In this document: positions 13,457 through 20,282 of the stretch, piece after piece | Position numbering within the stretch: position 1 is the first letter of the stretch | Layout of the letters: the number at the start of each line of letters is the position of its first letter | Assembly: GCA_964590725.1 (NCBI GenBank) | Contig: CAZPWF010000014.1 | Span: 1-21,836 of the forward strand | DNA: 21,836 nucleotides | From: CAZPWF01 sp964590725 | Lineage (GTDB): Bacteria > Patescibacteriota > Saccharimonadia > Saccharimonadales > JACQNP01 | Direction: 5' to 3' | Position numbers and translations under genes: made by a program | Notes under the pieces: generated by a model | Database searches by the model: none | What the model saw: the letters and a program-made list of their open reading frames with translations, nothing else | Told to the model about the DNA's origin: nothing

Positions 13457-14101
13457 ATGAAAATTCAAATTATCAGTTTGTTCCCAGAGATGTTTGAAGG
13501 CGTACTTAACGCTAGCATGCTTTGGAAAGCACAGGATAAAGGTGCTGTAGAGTTTTCTTATGTTAATCTCAGAGATTTTGGGCTTGGCCCCAGGAAACAA
13601 GTAGATGATACGCCCTACGGTGGAGGCGACGGAATGGTGCTAATGCCCGAGCCAGCAATAGCAGCTATAACTTATGCAAAAAAACAATCACCTAGTGCAA
13701 AAGTTTTATTGCCTACACCTCGCGGAAAGTTATACAGGCAGTCAGATGCTAAGAAACTAGCTGCCGACAATCATGATTTGATAATATTTTGTCCTCGATA
13801 TGAGGGTTATGATGAACGTATTGTAGATTATATTGATGAGCAATTTTGTATAGGCAATTATATTTTAACAGGTGGTGAGATTCCTGCGATGACGATTATT
13901 GACAGTGTTGTTAGACTTTTACCTGGAGTATTAGGTGGTGAAACGAGTGCTGAAAAAGAATCATTTCAAGAAGATGACATAGCCATCGAGCACCCACAAT
14001 ACACGCGCCCAGAAGACTACAAAGGCAAGAAGGTTCCGGATGTGCTTTTGAGTGGCCACCATGCCGAGATTGAGAAGTGGCGGAAGGAGCAAGGTAGATA
14101 G
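13457..14101 (+). CDS. trmD: tRNA (guanine-N1)-methyltransferase TrmD, short form
   Basis: This 214-residue enzyme methylates G37 of tRNAs with S-adenosylmethionine. MKIQIISLFPEMFEG at the start, DDTPYGGGDGMVL (52-64), FCPRYEGYDERI (about 113-124) and the knotted SAM site GNYILTGGEIPAMTIIDSVVRLLPG are all clear. The protein ends soon after VLLSGHHAEIEKWRKEQ, about 30 residues earlier than usual, so the last helical part of the C-terminal domain is missing. The loop that normally reads DSFxxGLLDxPxYTRP here reads ESFQEDDIAIEHPQYTRP (168-185), a notable change near the active site. The stop touches the next gene (TAGATG). Confidence 0.93.
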   Translation: MKIQIISLFPEMFEGVLNASMLWKAQDKGAVEFSYVNLRDFGLGPRKQVDDTPYGGGDGMVLMPEPAIAAITYAKKQSPSAKVLLPTPRGKLYRQSDAKKLAADNHDLIIFCPRYEGYDERIVDYIDEQFCIGNYILTGGEIPAMTIIDSVVRLLPGVLGGETSAEKESFQEDDIAIEHPQYTRPEDYKGKKVPDVLLSGHHAEIEKWRKEQGR

Positions 14102-14929
14102 ATGATCGAAAAGCCAAAGTTTTTGCTTTACACTAATCCTGATACGATTATTATGAACGGACAGCAAGAGTCACTTGGTGTAGCAAGAGACTATTTGTCA
14201 GATGAAATGGCCGACGCTTTAGTGAACCCAGATACAGGGGCTGTAGTTGCCAATGATGTTAGGGCTGTATCAGAAAGAGTTGCAAACGGGAAATGGAAAC
14301 TAAAGGACATTCGGCTGAGCTTTGAGTACGTGAGCACTGACGAAAGTGGTTTATCGGTTTACGAGGAAGATGGTAAGGCTGTAACGCTCATACCTGGATT
14401 ATCTGGGCTTGAGTCATACGACATTGATATTGCAAGTTCAGACATAACCCAAGCAGAATGCGCTGCACTAGAATTAAGATTGTATTGTGGGATTAATCTT
14501 GCACATTTACTAATAAACGATAGATTGTTGCACGATAATTTTTTTAAGGTTAAATTTCGGCGGCAATTTGGGGTTCAAAAGCAAGGAGTTAGTGACTCGA
14601 TCGATACGTTCAGTGAAGATAGAGTGAATGATGCGTTAAGACGACGACACCACCGTCTCTCTATTGCTAGGTTAGCTTCAGGTATTGTCATGAGTACGAT
14701 CATTAAAGAAGATGACCAGGAATTAGTTCGGAGAGTTTTGGCTGTTCGATATGAGGATGAATTAGCTATGAGTGAGATTACGGCAAATGAAATAATTACA
14801 TTATTTAATGTACAGGAAGATAAATTACCGCCTGACACGGTACCGACAACCGCAAGAGGCTACTTAGACCCACTGTCGCCTAGTTTAGTTGATTCATTAT
14901 TGCTTAGTACTATTAGAGTTCAAGATTAA
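14102..14929 (+). CDS. Hypothetical soluble protein coupled to trmD
   Basis: This 275-residue protein starts directly after the trmD stop with no gap, so it is very likely co-translated with TrmD. I do not recognise the family. There is no membrane segment or signal peptide and no nucleotide-binding loop. The N-terminal half has short strands and an acidic character (LSFEYVSTDESGLSVYEEDG). The middle is helical, with AALELRLYCGINLAHLLINDRLL near 120-142 and the basic FFKVKFRRQFG after it. A basic His/Arg run, RRRHHR, lies near 185-190. The protein is not one of the usual trmD neighbours such as bL19. A role linked to tRNA or the ribosome is only a guess from position. Confidence 0.7.
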   Translation: MIEKPKFLLYTNPDTIIMNGQQESLGVARDYLSDEMADALVNPDTGAVVANDVRAVSERVANGKWKLKDIRLSFEYVSTDESGLSVYEEDGKAVTLIPGLSGLESYDIDIASSDITQAECAALELRLYCGINLAHLLINDRLLHDNFFKVKFRRQFGVQKQGVSDSIDTFSEDRVNDALRRRHHRLSIARLASGIVMSTIIKEDDQELVRRVLAVRYEDELAMSEITANEIITLFNVQEDKLPPDTVPTTARGYLDPLSPSLVDSLLLSTIRVQD

Positions 14930-14934
14930 CCAAA

Positions 14935-14954
14935 TAGCAATGTCTTGCTATACT
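14935..14954 (+). promoter_or_regulatory. sodN promoter with overlapping palindrome
   Basis: TGCTATACT (14946-14954) is an extended -10. It overlaps a perfect inverted repeat, TAGCAA-4-TTGCTA (14935-14950), placed where a repressor would block RNA polymerase. The SD-like GGGGGT (14968-14973) lies about 6 bases before the ATG. The half-sites GCAA/TTGC recall those described for the nickel regulator Nur of Streptomyces, but the spacing is not the same. Confidence 0.5.
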
Positions 14955-14978
14955 AGTTAAATAATATGGGGGTAAATA

Positions 14979-15368
14979 ATGTCAATCTTTTCAATCAGAC
15001 CAGTTTATGCACATTGTGATTTGCCTTGTGGTGTCTATGATCCAGCACAGGCAAGAATAGAAGCAGAATCAGTTAAGGCGGTCATGGATAAGTATTCAGA
15101 TGATCTGCACGACGAAGACAAGATTAGGGCAATTTTGATAAAAGAGCAGCGAGCTGAGCTTACCAAACACCACTTGTGGGTTCTTTGGACAGATTATTTT
15201 AAGCCGGAACACCTAGAAAAATATCCAGATTTGCATGATAAATTTTGGAAAGCAACCAAACAAGCCGGGCAATGTAAAAAAACTACAGATCCAAAAGAGG
15301 GGCAAAAGCTGTTAGATATGATAGATGAAATTGCCAAAATATTTTGGGAGACTAAGAAAGTCGCATAA
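14979..15368 (+). CDS. sodN: Nickel superoxide dismutase (precursor)
   Basis: This 129-residue precursor belongs to the Ni-SOD family, which turns superoxide into oxygen and hydrogen peroxide and works as a hexamer. After an 11-residue leader (MSIFSIRPVYA) comes the nickel hook HCDLPCGVYDP (12-22). After cleavage His1, Cys2 and Cys6 bind nickel. The rest matches the four-helix family closely (AQARIEAESVKA, IKEQRAELTKHHLWVLWTDYFKP, KIFWETKK at the end). From memory the match to Streptomyces SodN is strikingly high, which suggests horizontal transfer; this needs a search. The stop overlaps the next gene, the maturation protease, by 1 base (TAATG), the standard sodN-sodX pair. Confidence 0.95.
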   Translation: MSIFSIRPVYAHCDLPCGVYDPAQARIEAESVKAVMDKYSDDLHDEDKIRAILIKEQRAELTKHHLWVLWTDYFKPEHLEKYPDLHDKFWKATKQAGQCKKTTDPKEGQKLLDMIDEIAKIFWETKKVA

Positions 15369-15658
15369 TGCTGCCATTCTTGCTTCGTAGAGTACATGGG
15401 CATAGTATGGTGCCGACACTTCCACCAGGAACCTTAGTATGGGGATTCCGATGGTTTAATCGATTAAAGATTAACGACGTAGTTATTATTACTCACGATG
15501 GTAAGGAAAAGATTAAGCGGATTAGTAAGATTAATGACGATAGGCTGTATTTATTGGGAGATCACGCTAGCGCGAGCACTGACAGCAGGGATTTTGGCTG
15601 GATAACAACAAGTGATGTTCAGGCTAAAGTCATTTGGCCTCATACGCCAATAAATTAG
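15368..15658 (+). CDS. sodX: Nickel-type SOD maturation protease (SodX, S26 family)
   Basis: This 96-residue signal peptidase-like protein removes the leader of SodN to free the nickel-binding His. GHSMVPTLPPG (11-21) carries the catalytic Ser13. KEKIKRI (46-52) should carry the general base, most likely Lys50. GDHASASTDSRDFGWI (65-80) is the S26 box E. No membrane anchor is seen, as usual for SodX. It overlaps the sodN stop by 1 base, so the two are translated together. The stop lies 14 bases from the stop of the convergent NADH dehydrogenase gene. Confidence 0.92.
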   Translation: MLPFLLRRVHGHSMVPTLPPGTLVWGFRWFNRLKINDVVIITHDGKEKIKRISKINDDRLYLLGDHASASTDSRDFGWITTSDVQAKVIWPHTPIN

Positions 15659-15672
15659 AACAGACGTTCAAA

Positions 15673-16848
15673 TTAAAAGCAGTATGGGCATGATTCTTCT
15701 TCATCATCCTCTGCCATCCATAGTTTTGCAGCCAGGTCCCAGGGTAGATAATCTCGATATGCCATAAAGTCAGCTGTTCGGCGCAGAGTCCATCCGATTA
15801 TTCCGTACGCTCGTACTCTTCCCCATAGAACTGCAGCAAACTTAGGGCCCGCAGGAATGACGTATACAGGTTTCTTAGCCTTATACGGTATGGGGTCTTT
15901 ATTGTTGGCGAGCAGTTGTAAATTTTTTGCCAAGTATTTCCCATCATACAATGCAGTTTGTGCCATGCCGCTATATGGGGTGTCTGCATTATCACCAATA
16001 ACATAAATTCCTGGTTCTGTTTGCAGAAATTGATCAACTCTAACTTTGCCGTTTCGAGCTAATTGAAAGTTTTGATCTGTAAAGAATGGGTGGTTTGCGA
16101 CGCCAGCCGTCCAAATAACCGTATGGCTTCTAATGGGTTTATTATGAATCATTAATGCATCGGCAGTTTGGGCTTGTACCGCTGTCTTTAGGTATGTTTT
16201 TATTCCGAGTTTTCTCAGATGTCTTGCAACTCGCCTTGAAATGTCTTTGGGCATTCGGGGCAGTAACCTTGGTGCTGCCTCGACTAGATCAATATGTATT
16301 TTTTTACATGGCAACCCATGAGATTCTGCAATTTTGCGTATGTATGTAGGTAAAACTCCAGCAAGCTCAATACCTGTTGGTCCACCCCCGACAACAACAT
16401 AGTTCAAGTCTAGGCATTTATCATCTATCATCTGCTGGTGTAGGTGAGATTTTAATTTTTCTGCATCCTCGATTGATTTAATACCATAAGAGAATTTTTC
16501 TAGTCCCTCTATATGAAAATAATTTGTGCGGACACCCAAAGCCAAAACAAGTGCGTCATACGGGATAGAGTGCTTTACTTTTGTAATTACACAACGTTTG
16601 TCTCTATCAACAGAAATAACTTCGTCGTTAATGATATTGATCTGTTTGCCGTTAAAAATTTCAGTTAAAGGTATGTCAGAAATGAGTCTTCGACCGCCGG
16701 TGGCAGTCCGATAAAGAGTGGGGTAGTAGCGGAATGAAGCCAGAGAACTGATGAGTGTCACACTGAATCTATGATCATCGGCAAGCTCAAGGGCAGCTTT
16801 TATGCCAGCAAATCCGCCGCCGACTATGACTATTTTGTGTTTGCTCAC
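15673..16848 (-). CDS. ndh: Type II NADH:quinone dehydrogenase-like flavoprotein with C-terminal CPYC
   Basis: This 391-residue two-dinucleotide-binding flavoprotein would oxidise NADH and reduce a quinone at the membrane without pumping protons. The FAD-binding GGGFAG is at 10-15, the NAD-binding VVVGGGPTGIELAG at 151-164, and the second FAD contact IYVIGDNADT at 281-290. GMAQTALYDGKYLAKNL (294-310) is typical of NDH-2. The last part (about 343-379, GRVRAYGIIGWTLRRTADFM and on) is amphipathic and could hold the protein on the membrane. An acidic stretch and then SCPYCF end the protein; this CxxC is unusual. The start is a GTG with no SD. An 11-bp palindrome (16856-16866) lies just upstream. 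The family also includes ferredoxin/thioredoxin reductase-like proteins, so the acceptor is not certain. Confidence 0.82.
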   Translation of the reverse strand: MSKHKIVIVGGGFAGIKAALELADDHRFSVTLISSLASFRYYPTLYRTATGGRRLISDIPLTEIFNGKQINIINDEVISVDRDKRCVITKVKHSIPYDALVLALGVRTNYFHIEGLEKFSYGIKSIEDAEKLKSHLHQQMIDDKCLDLNYVVVGGGPTGIELAGVLPTYIRKIAESHGLPCKKIHIDLVEAAPRLLPRMPKDISRRVARHLRKLGIKTYLKTAVQAQTADALMIHNKPIRSHTVIWTAGVANHPFFTDQNFQLARNGKVRVDQFLQTEPGIYVIGDNADTPYSGMAQTALYDGKYLAKNLQLLANNKDPIPYKAKKPVYVIPAGPKFAAVLWGRVRAYGIIGWTLRRTADFMAYRDYLPWDLAAKLWMAEDDEEESCPYCF

Positions 16849-16855
16849 AGTTTAC

Positions 16856-16866
16856 AGAACCGTTCT
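16856..16866. repeat. 11-bp palindrome upstream of ndh-like gene
   Basis: AGAAC-C-GTTCT lies 8-18 bases before the GTG start of the minus-strand gene, within the 111-base divergent gap. It could be an operator or chance. Confidence 0.25.
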
Positions 16867-16921
16867 TATTGTTATTAATGCTTGTGTTTATCTTATCACA
16901 AAATGATATGCCATAAATACC

Positions 16922-16951
16922 TTGATAAAAACCACTCAAACAGCGTAAGCT
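16922..16951 (+). promoter_or_regulatory. Possible promoter of the FAD dehydrogenase gene
   Basis: TTGATA (16922-16927), 18 bases, then TAAGCT (16946-16951), which ends 8 bases before the ATG at 16960. The -10 is poor, but the spacing repeats the leaderless pattern seen for four other genes. Confidence 0.3.
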
Positions 16952-16959
16952 TAATCAGT

Positions 16960-18420
16960 ATGGATATGTTCATTGATCTATTAAAGAAAACTGGCTTTAG
17001 GGGCGACATTGATGCCAGCATAGAGTCGAAAGACTTTTATAGTCATGACGCAAGTATGTTTGAACTTGTGCCAAAGTTGATTTTAAANNNNNNNNNNNNN
17101 NNNNNNNNNNNNNNNNNNNNNNNNNNNNNNNNNNNNNNNNNNNNNNNNNNNNNNNNNNNNNNNNNNNNNNNNNNNNNNNNNNNNNNNGGGATGGTTGCCA
17201 ATAATTCTGGTGGCGAAAAATCACTTGAACACGGGAAAACTGAAAAGTTTGTAACCAGCCTAAAGGTTATTTTCTCGGACGGGAAAGAATATGAAGTTAG
17301 GCCCCTGACAAAAGAAGAACTTAATGGAAAAATGTCACAAGATGATTTTGAGGGCAGGTTGTATAAAAAGGTATTTGAACTTATTGATAGCAATTACGAG
17401 GTGATAAAAGCCGCTCAACCGCATGTTTCGAAAGACTCCACTGGATATCATTTATGGAACGTCTGGGATAGAGATAAGGGCGTGTTTGACATGACTCAGC
17501 TTATTATCGGCTCTCAGGGTACACTGGGAATAGTTACGGATATTAATTTCAAATTAGTTCCGGCTCCTAAACACTCGGGTACGCTTGTCGTATTCTTACG
17601 AAAGATTGATGACTTGGGTGATGTGATCAACAAAGTACTTGACCATAAACCTGCAACTTTTGAAGGTTTTGACAATTACACTCTTATGCTTAGTTTTAAG
17701 TTGTTTTTTTACTTTCATCAGACTCTTGGATGGTGGGGTATGATAAAACTTGCTTTCCAGCTTATACCAGATGCGCTTATGTTGTTTAGGGGGGTGCCCA
17801 AGATGGTATTGCTCGTGGAATTTAACGGAGAAACACCAGATGAGGTGACTAAAAAAGTTCACGCTATGCACCAGGATATGCGCGAGTTTGGCCACAAAGC
17901 ATTGTTTGAAGAAGATGATACAGAAGCTAAAGCTAAAAAATTCTGGATTATGCGCCGAGAGAGCTTTAATCTACTTCGTAAAAAAGTAAAAGACAAGCAC
18001 ACTGCGCCATATATTGACGATCTAGTCGTGCCCCCAAAGCATCTGCCAAAGTTTTTGCCTGAGTTGCGCCAAATATTGAGTAAATATAAATTACTTGCAA
18101 CAATCGCAGGCCATATGGGTGATGGAAATTTTCACGTTATACCGCTAATGAAAATTGAGGATCCGAAAGAGATAGCAAAGATCCAGCCGTCCATGAAAGA
18201 GGTTAACGAGTTAGTCCTTAGTTACGGTGGGAGTTTGAGTGGTGAGCACAATGACGGTATGAGTCGTGGGCCTTGGTTGAGGCAGATGTATGGCAACGAC
18301 ATATTTGACTTATTCAAACAGACCAAAGAAATATTTGACCCAGAATATATATTTAATCCAAAGAAAAAGACTGATGCTGATTGGGAATATAGTATGTCAC
18401 ATTTGCGTGATCACTTTTAA
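16960..18420 (+). CDS. FAD-binding oxidoreductase of the GlcD/D-lactate dehydrogenase family, broken by an assembly gap
   Basis: The protein belongs to the VAO-type flavin family that oxidises D-lactate, glycolate or similar 2-hydroxy acids. Before the gap only about 42 residues are seen (MDMFIDLLKKTGF and on). After it come GMVANNSGGEKSLEHGKT, IIGSQGTLGIVTDINFKLVPAP (FAD domain), then the C-terminal domain with AGHMGDGNFHVIPL and GGSLSGEHNDGMSRGPWL, which hold the metal- and substrate-binding His/Glu. A hydrophobic stretch (SFKLFFYFHQTLGWWGMIKL) may touch the membrane. The reading frame is kept across the 100 N, but far more residues must be missing than 33. The start at 16960 fits the family better than an earlier ATG at 16903. 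No Fe-S GlcF-type partner is seen. It is divergent from ndh. Confidence 0.8.
   Translation: MDMFIDLLKKTGFRGDIDASIESKDFYSHDASMFELVPKLILXXXXXXXXXXXXXXXXXXXXXXXXXXXXXXXXXXGMVANNSGGEKSLEHGKTEKFVTSLKVIFSDGKEYEVRPLTKEELNGKMSQDDFEGRLYKKVFELIDSNYEVIKAAQPHVSKDSTGYHLWNVWDRDKGVFDMTQLIIGSQGTLGIVTDINFKLVPAPKHSGTLVVFLRKIDDLGDVINKVLDHKPATFEGFDNYTLMLSFKLFFYFHQTLGWWGMIKLAFQLIPDALMLFRGVPKMVLLVEFNGETPDEVTKKVHAMHQDMREFGHKALFEEDDTEAKAKKFWIMRRESFNLLRKKVKDKHTAPYIDDLVVPPKHLPKFLPELRQILSKYKLLATIAGHMGDGNFHVIPLMKIEDPKEIAKIQPSMKEVNELVLSYGGSLSGEHNDGMSRGPWLRQMYGNDIFDLFKQTKEIFDPEYIFNPKKKTDADWEYSMSHLRDHF
17088..17187. other. Assembly gap of exactly 100 N
   Basis: 100 unknown bases within the FAD dehydrogenase gene. The round number indicates a placeholder for a gap of unknown length. 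The first half of the FAD-binding domain, usually 100 residues or more, falls here. Confidence 0.97.
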
Positions 18421-18425
18421 GGTTG

Positions 18426-19430
18426 CTACTCGTAATTAGCTACTTGGGAGTTGTATATTTTTACTGAGTGATCGTGTTTGTTTCTGATGCTTTTGCATCG
18501 CCCTAAGTGTGCATCAATCTGACGTATCATAAAGAAATCTGTCATATCATAGGTATCTTTTTTGTATTGTAGGCTATTTTCGCAAGATTGATAGGCTGCT
18601 TCGAGTACTTCGATATCTTCCTTTTGTCTTTGGATAGTAATAGGTAGTCCATGCGGCCTTTTCTGCCAAAAGAATATACCTGGGGTTAGTAAGGTTATAA
18701 TTAATAACCCAAGTCCAAAAATTTTCTGTCTATTGATCGATCGTTTATGAATTTGTAATGCGACGAAGTCCTGTTCTTTTAGTTTAGTCGAAGTAGTTAT
18801 GTGTATATCGGTATGTTTACGGACCCAAGGCGTAAGGTGTTCGACTATTATCCTGTGGTCGAGTTCGTTTCGAGATATGTATTTAGAGAATAATCGAATA
18901 TATTCTTCGCAACCGAAGTAAGATAGCACGCTGTCGTCTATTTGTAATCGATGCTTTATAGGGATGGTTCGATAAAATCGATCCCGCAAATTTGAACCGC
19001 TGTCTATGGCGTTTAGCACTAATAGCCCAAGACCTAGCTCGATCAAGCCAATTTCGATCAGTTCACTATCGCCAGTATAATCTTTGCGGTAGAGATAGTA
19101 GACCATGCAGCCCCGAGCGATTATTGCGGCTGCAACCAAAGGATTATTTCTACTTTTTGTAGTTAGGTTTATGCAATGTTTCTTGTTAGTTTCTATATAA
19201 CCATCAGGTAGCTCGTCGTTGCACAGAAAGTGTAAAGTATGGGGTTTAATACCTAGCCAGACACATATTTTTTTACTGACTTTTTCAATATCCTTTTTTT
19301 CGTAAATAGTTGGGTAGAATTCATCATCAGGTAGTAGTAGCTGATCTTTACGATGGAATGAATCACGAAACGAATTGGTTAGCTTTATCTTATCTTCTCG
19401 AGTGAGTAGGTGCAGGGGGGTGTTTTTCAT
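18426..19430 (-). CDS. Membrane protein of unknown function with a possible dead-peptidase domain
   Basis: This 334-residue protein has a soluble N-terminal part (1-230), one hydrophobic segment at about 237-255 (IFGLGLLIITLLTPGIFFW) and a C-terminal part of about 80 residues that is probably helical. I do not recognise a named family. In the N-terminal part, PLVAAAIIARGCMVYYLYRKD (97-117) followed by ELIEIGLIELGLGLLVLNAID (123-143) resembles in layout small HExxH metallopeptidase-like domains, where a helix with AHExxH is followed by ELTDL..GLG..N. The catalytic His and Glu are absent here, so if related it would be inactive. A possible promoter TTGGTA-16-TAAGAT on the minus strand lies about 25-50 bases upstream. 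It is convergent with the FAD dehydrogenase gene with a gap of 5 bases. Confidence 0.65.
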   Translation of the reverse strand: MKNTPLHLLTREDKIKLTNSFRDSFHRKDQLLLPDDEFYPTIYEKKDIEKVSKKICVWLGIKPHTLHFLCNDELPDGYIETNKKHCINLTTKSRNNPLVAAAIIARGCMVYYLYRKDYTGDSELIEIGLIELGLGLLVLNAIDSGSNLRDRFYRTIPIKHRLQIDDSVLSYFGCEEYIRLFSKYISRNELDHRIIVEHLTPWVRKHTDIHITTSTKLKEQDFVALQIHKRSINRQKIFGLGLLIITLLTPGIFFWQKRPHGLPITIQRQKEDIEVLEAAYQSCENSLQYKKDTYDMTDFFMIRQIDAHLGRCKSIRNKHDHSVKIYNSQVANYE

Positions 19431-19509
19431 AATTGTTATGCTTCTTTACTACATCTTAACAGAGTAATAAGCGCTACCAAAATGAGAGGAGCAATATTTG
19501 TGCTTATGG

Positions 19510-19537
19510 TTGAGTTATGTTATTAGAGTGTTATTAT
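19510..19537 (+). promoter_or_regulatory. Promoter of the Asn/Thr-rich protein gene
   Basis: TTGAGT (19510-19515), 16 bases, then TATTAT (19532-19537). A leader of about 40 bases holds a strong SD, GGAGGATC (19571-19578), 5 to 8 bases before the ATG. Confidence 0.4.
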
Positions 19538-19583
19538 TGGAACATAAGTGGGCGAGTAGAAAACTTAATCGGAGGATCATACC

Positions 19584-20261
19584 ATGACACAGCCTCAAGG
19601 TATAACAATTGAATATAAAAATAATTTCTTAGGAACTTTCGTTTCGACTCTCGTAGCTGTTATGGTAGCTGTGCCAGTCGCAATGTTTGTTTCTTATACA
19701 GTTCTAAAAACAAATAGCGCCAATGCAGCCAGCTTTCAACAGACAGCAACTGCTTCGCCGGTTACGACAGCAGCTCCTGCTCCAACCGTAGCTGGGCACG
19801 GTTATAGTTGCGCAGTGCCAGCATCAGACGAAGGTAGCACAGGCTCTTCTTCGGTACCAGGGGCAACGGCGTATTTGCCAATGACAGGTGGCTTTCCACA
19901 GTACGTGGTCAATAACACTTCTTCTATAACCCAAAACCAGACTGAAAATAATACAACCAATAATACTTCAGTAACAAACATTACAGATAGTTATAACGAT
20001 AACAGCTACAGAGATAATTCAAATAAGACTAAGATTGATGTTAATGTAGACATTAAAGATAGTTTCAAGATTGGTTCAGAAAATACAACAACCAAAACTG
20101 TGACAAACAATACTACCAACACGACAACCACAAACAATAACATCAACACTGACAACTCTGTTGATAATTCGATCACTACGGACAACGACGTAACTGTTCG
20201 TGATTCGTTGGGTGTTATTGTCGGCAACGGTACTGCAATTATCCCTGCACTGCCTTTCTAA
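19584..20261 (+). CDS. Asn/Thr-rich secreted or surface-anchored protein, function unknown
   Basis: This 225-residue protein starts with a short polar piece and one long hydrophobic segment (about 15-40), then NSANAAS (44-50), a possible signal peptidase site. Residues 50-70 are Ala/Thr/Pro-rich. From 110 to 216, 49 of 107 residues are Asn or Thr, with runs such as NNTTNTTTTNNN. Two short strand-like units interrupt this region, DVNVDIKDSFKIGSENT and DNDVTVRDSLGVIVGNGT, which look like imperfect copies. Such make-up is typical of surface fibres, adhesins or beta-solenoid proteins; which one cannot be said. Strong SD, its own promoter and a strong hairpin terminator make it a single-gene unit. 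In a host-attached CPR bacterium, a role in attachment is an inference only. Confidence 0.75.
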   Translation: MTQPQGITIEYKNNFLGTFVSTLVAVMVAVPVAMFVSYTVLKTNSANAASFQQTATASPVTTAAPAPTVAGHGYSCAVPASDEGSTGSSSVPGATAYLPMTGGFPQYVVNNTSSITQNQTENNTTNNTSVTNITDSYNDNSYRDNSNKTKIDVNVDIKDSFKIGSENTTTKTVTNNTTNTTTTNNNINTDNSVDNSITTDNDVTVRDSLGVIVGNGTAIIPALPF

Positions 20262-20282
20262 TTAAAAGAACTAGGGCTCTAT

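Noticed and set aside
15657..15670. GAAC-AGAC-GTTC palindrome resembling a Gram-positive LexA box
   Set aside because: It lies between two convergent stop codons, where a repressor would have no promoter to act on. A chance match or small hairpin is more likely.
16882..16959. 26 extra residues at the start of the FAD dehydrogenase
   Set aside because: Cys/His-rich sequence unlike the family. The ATG at 16960 gives the expected N-terminal helix and fits a possible -10 box.
20006..20227. Val/Leu-rich open frame opposite the Asn/Thr-rich gene
   Set aside because: It is the antisense reading of the Asn/Thr codons and has no SD or promoter.
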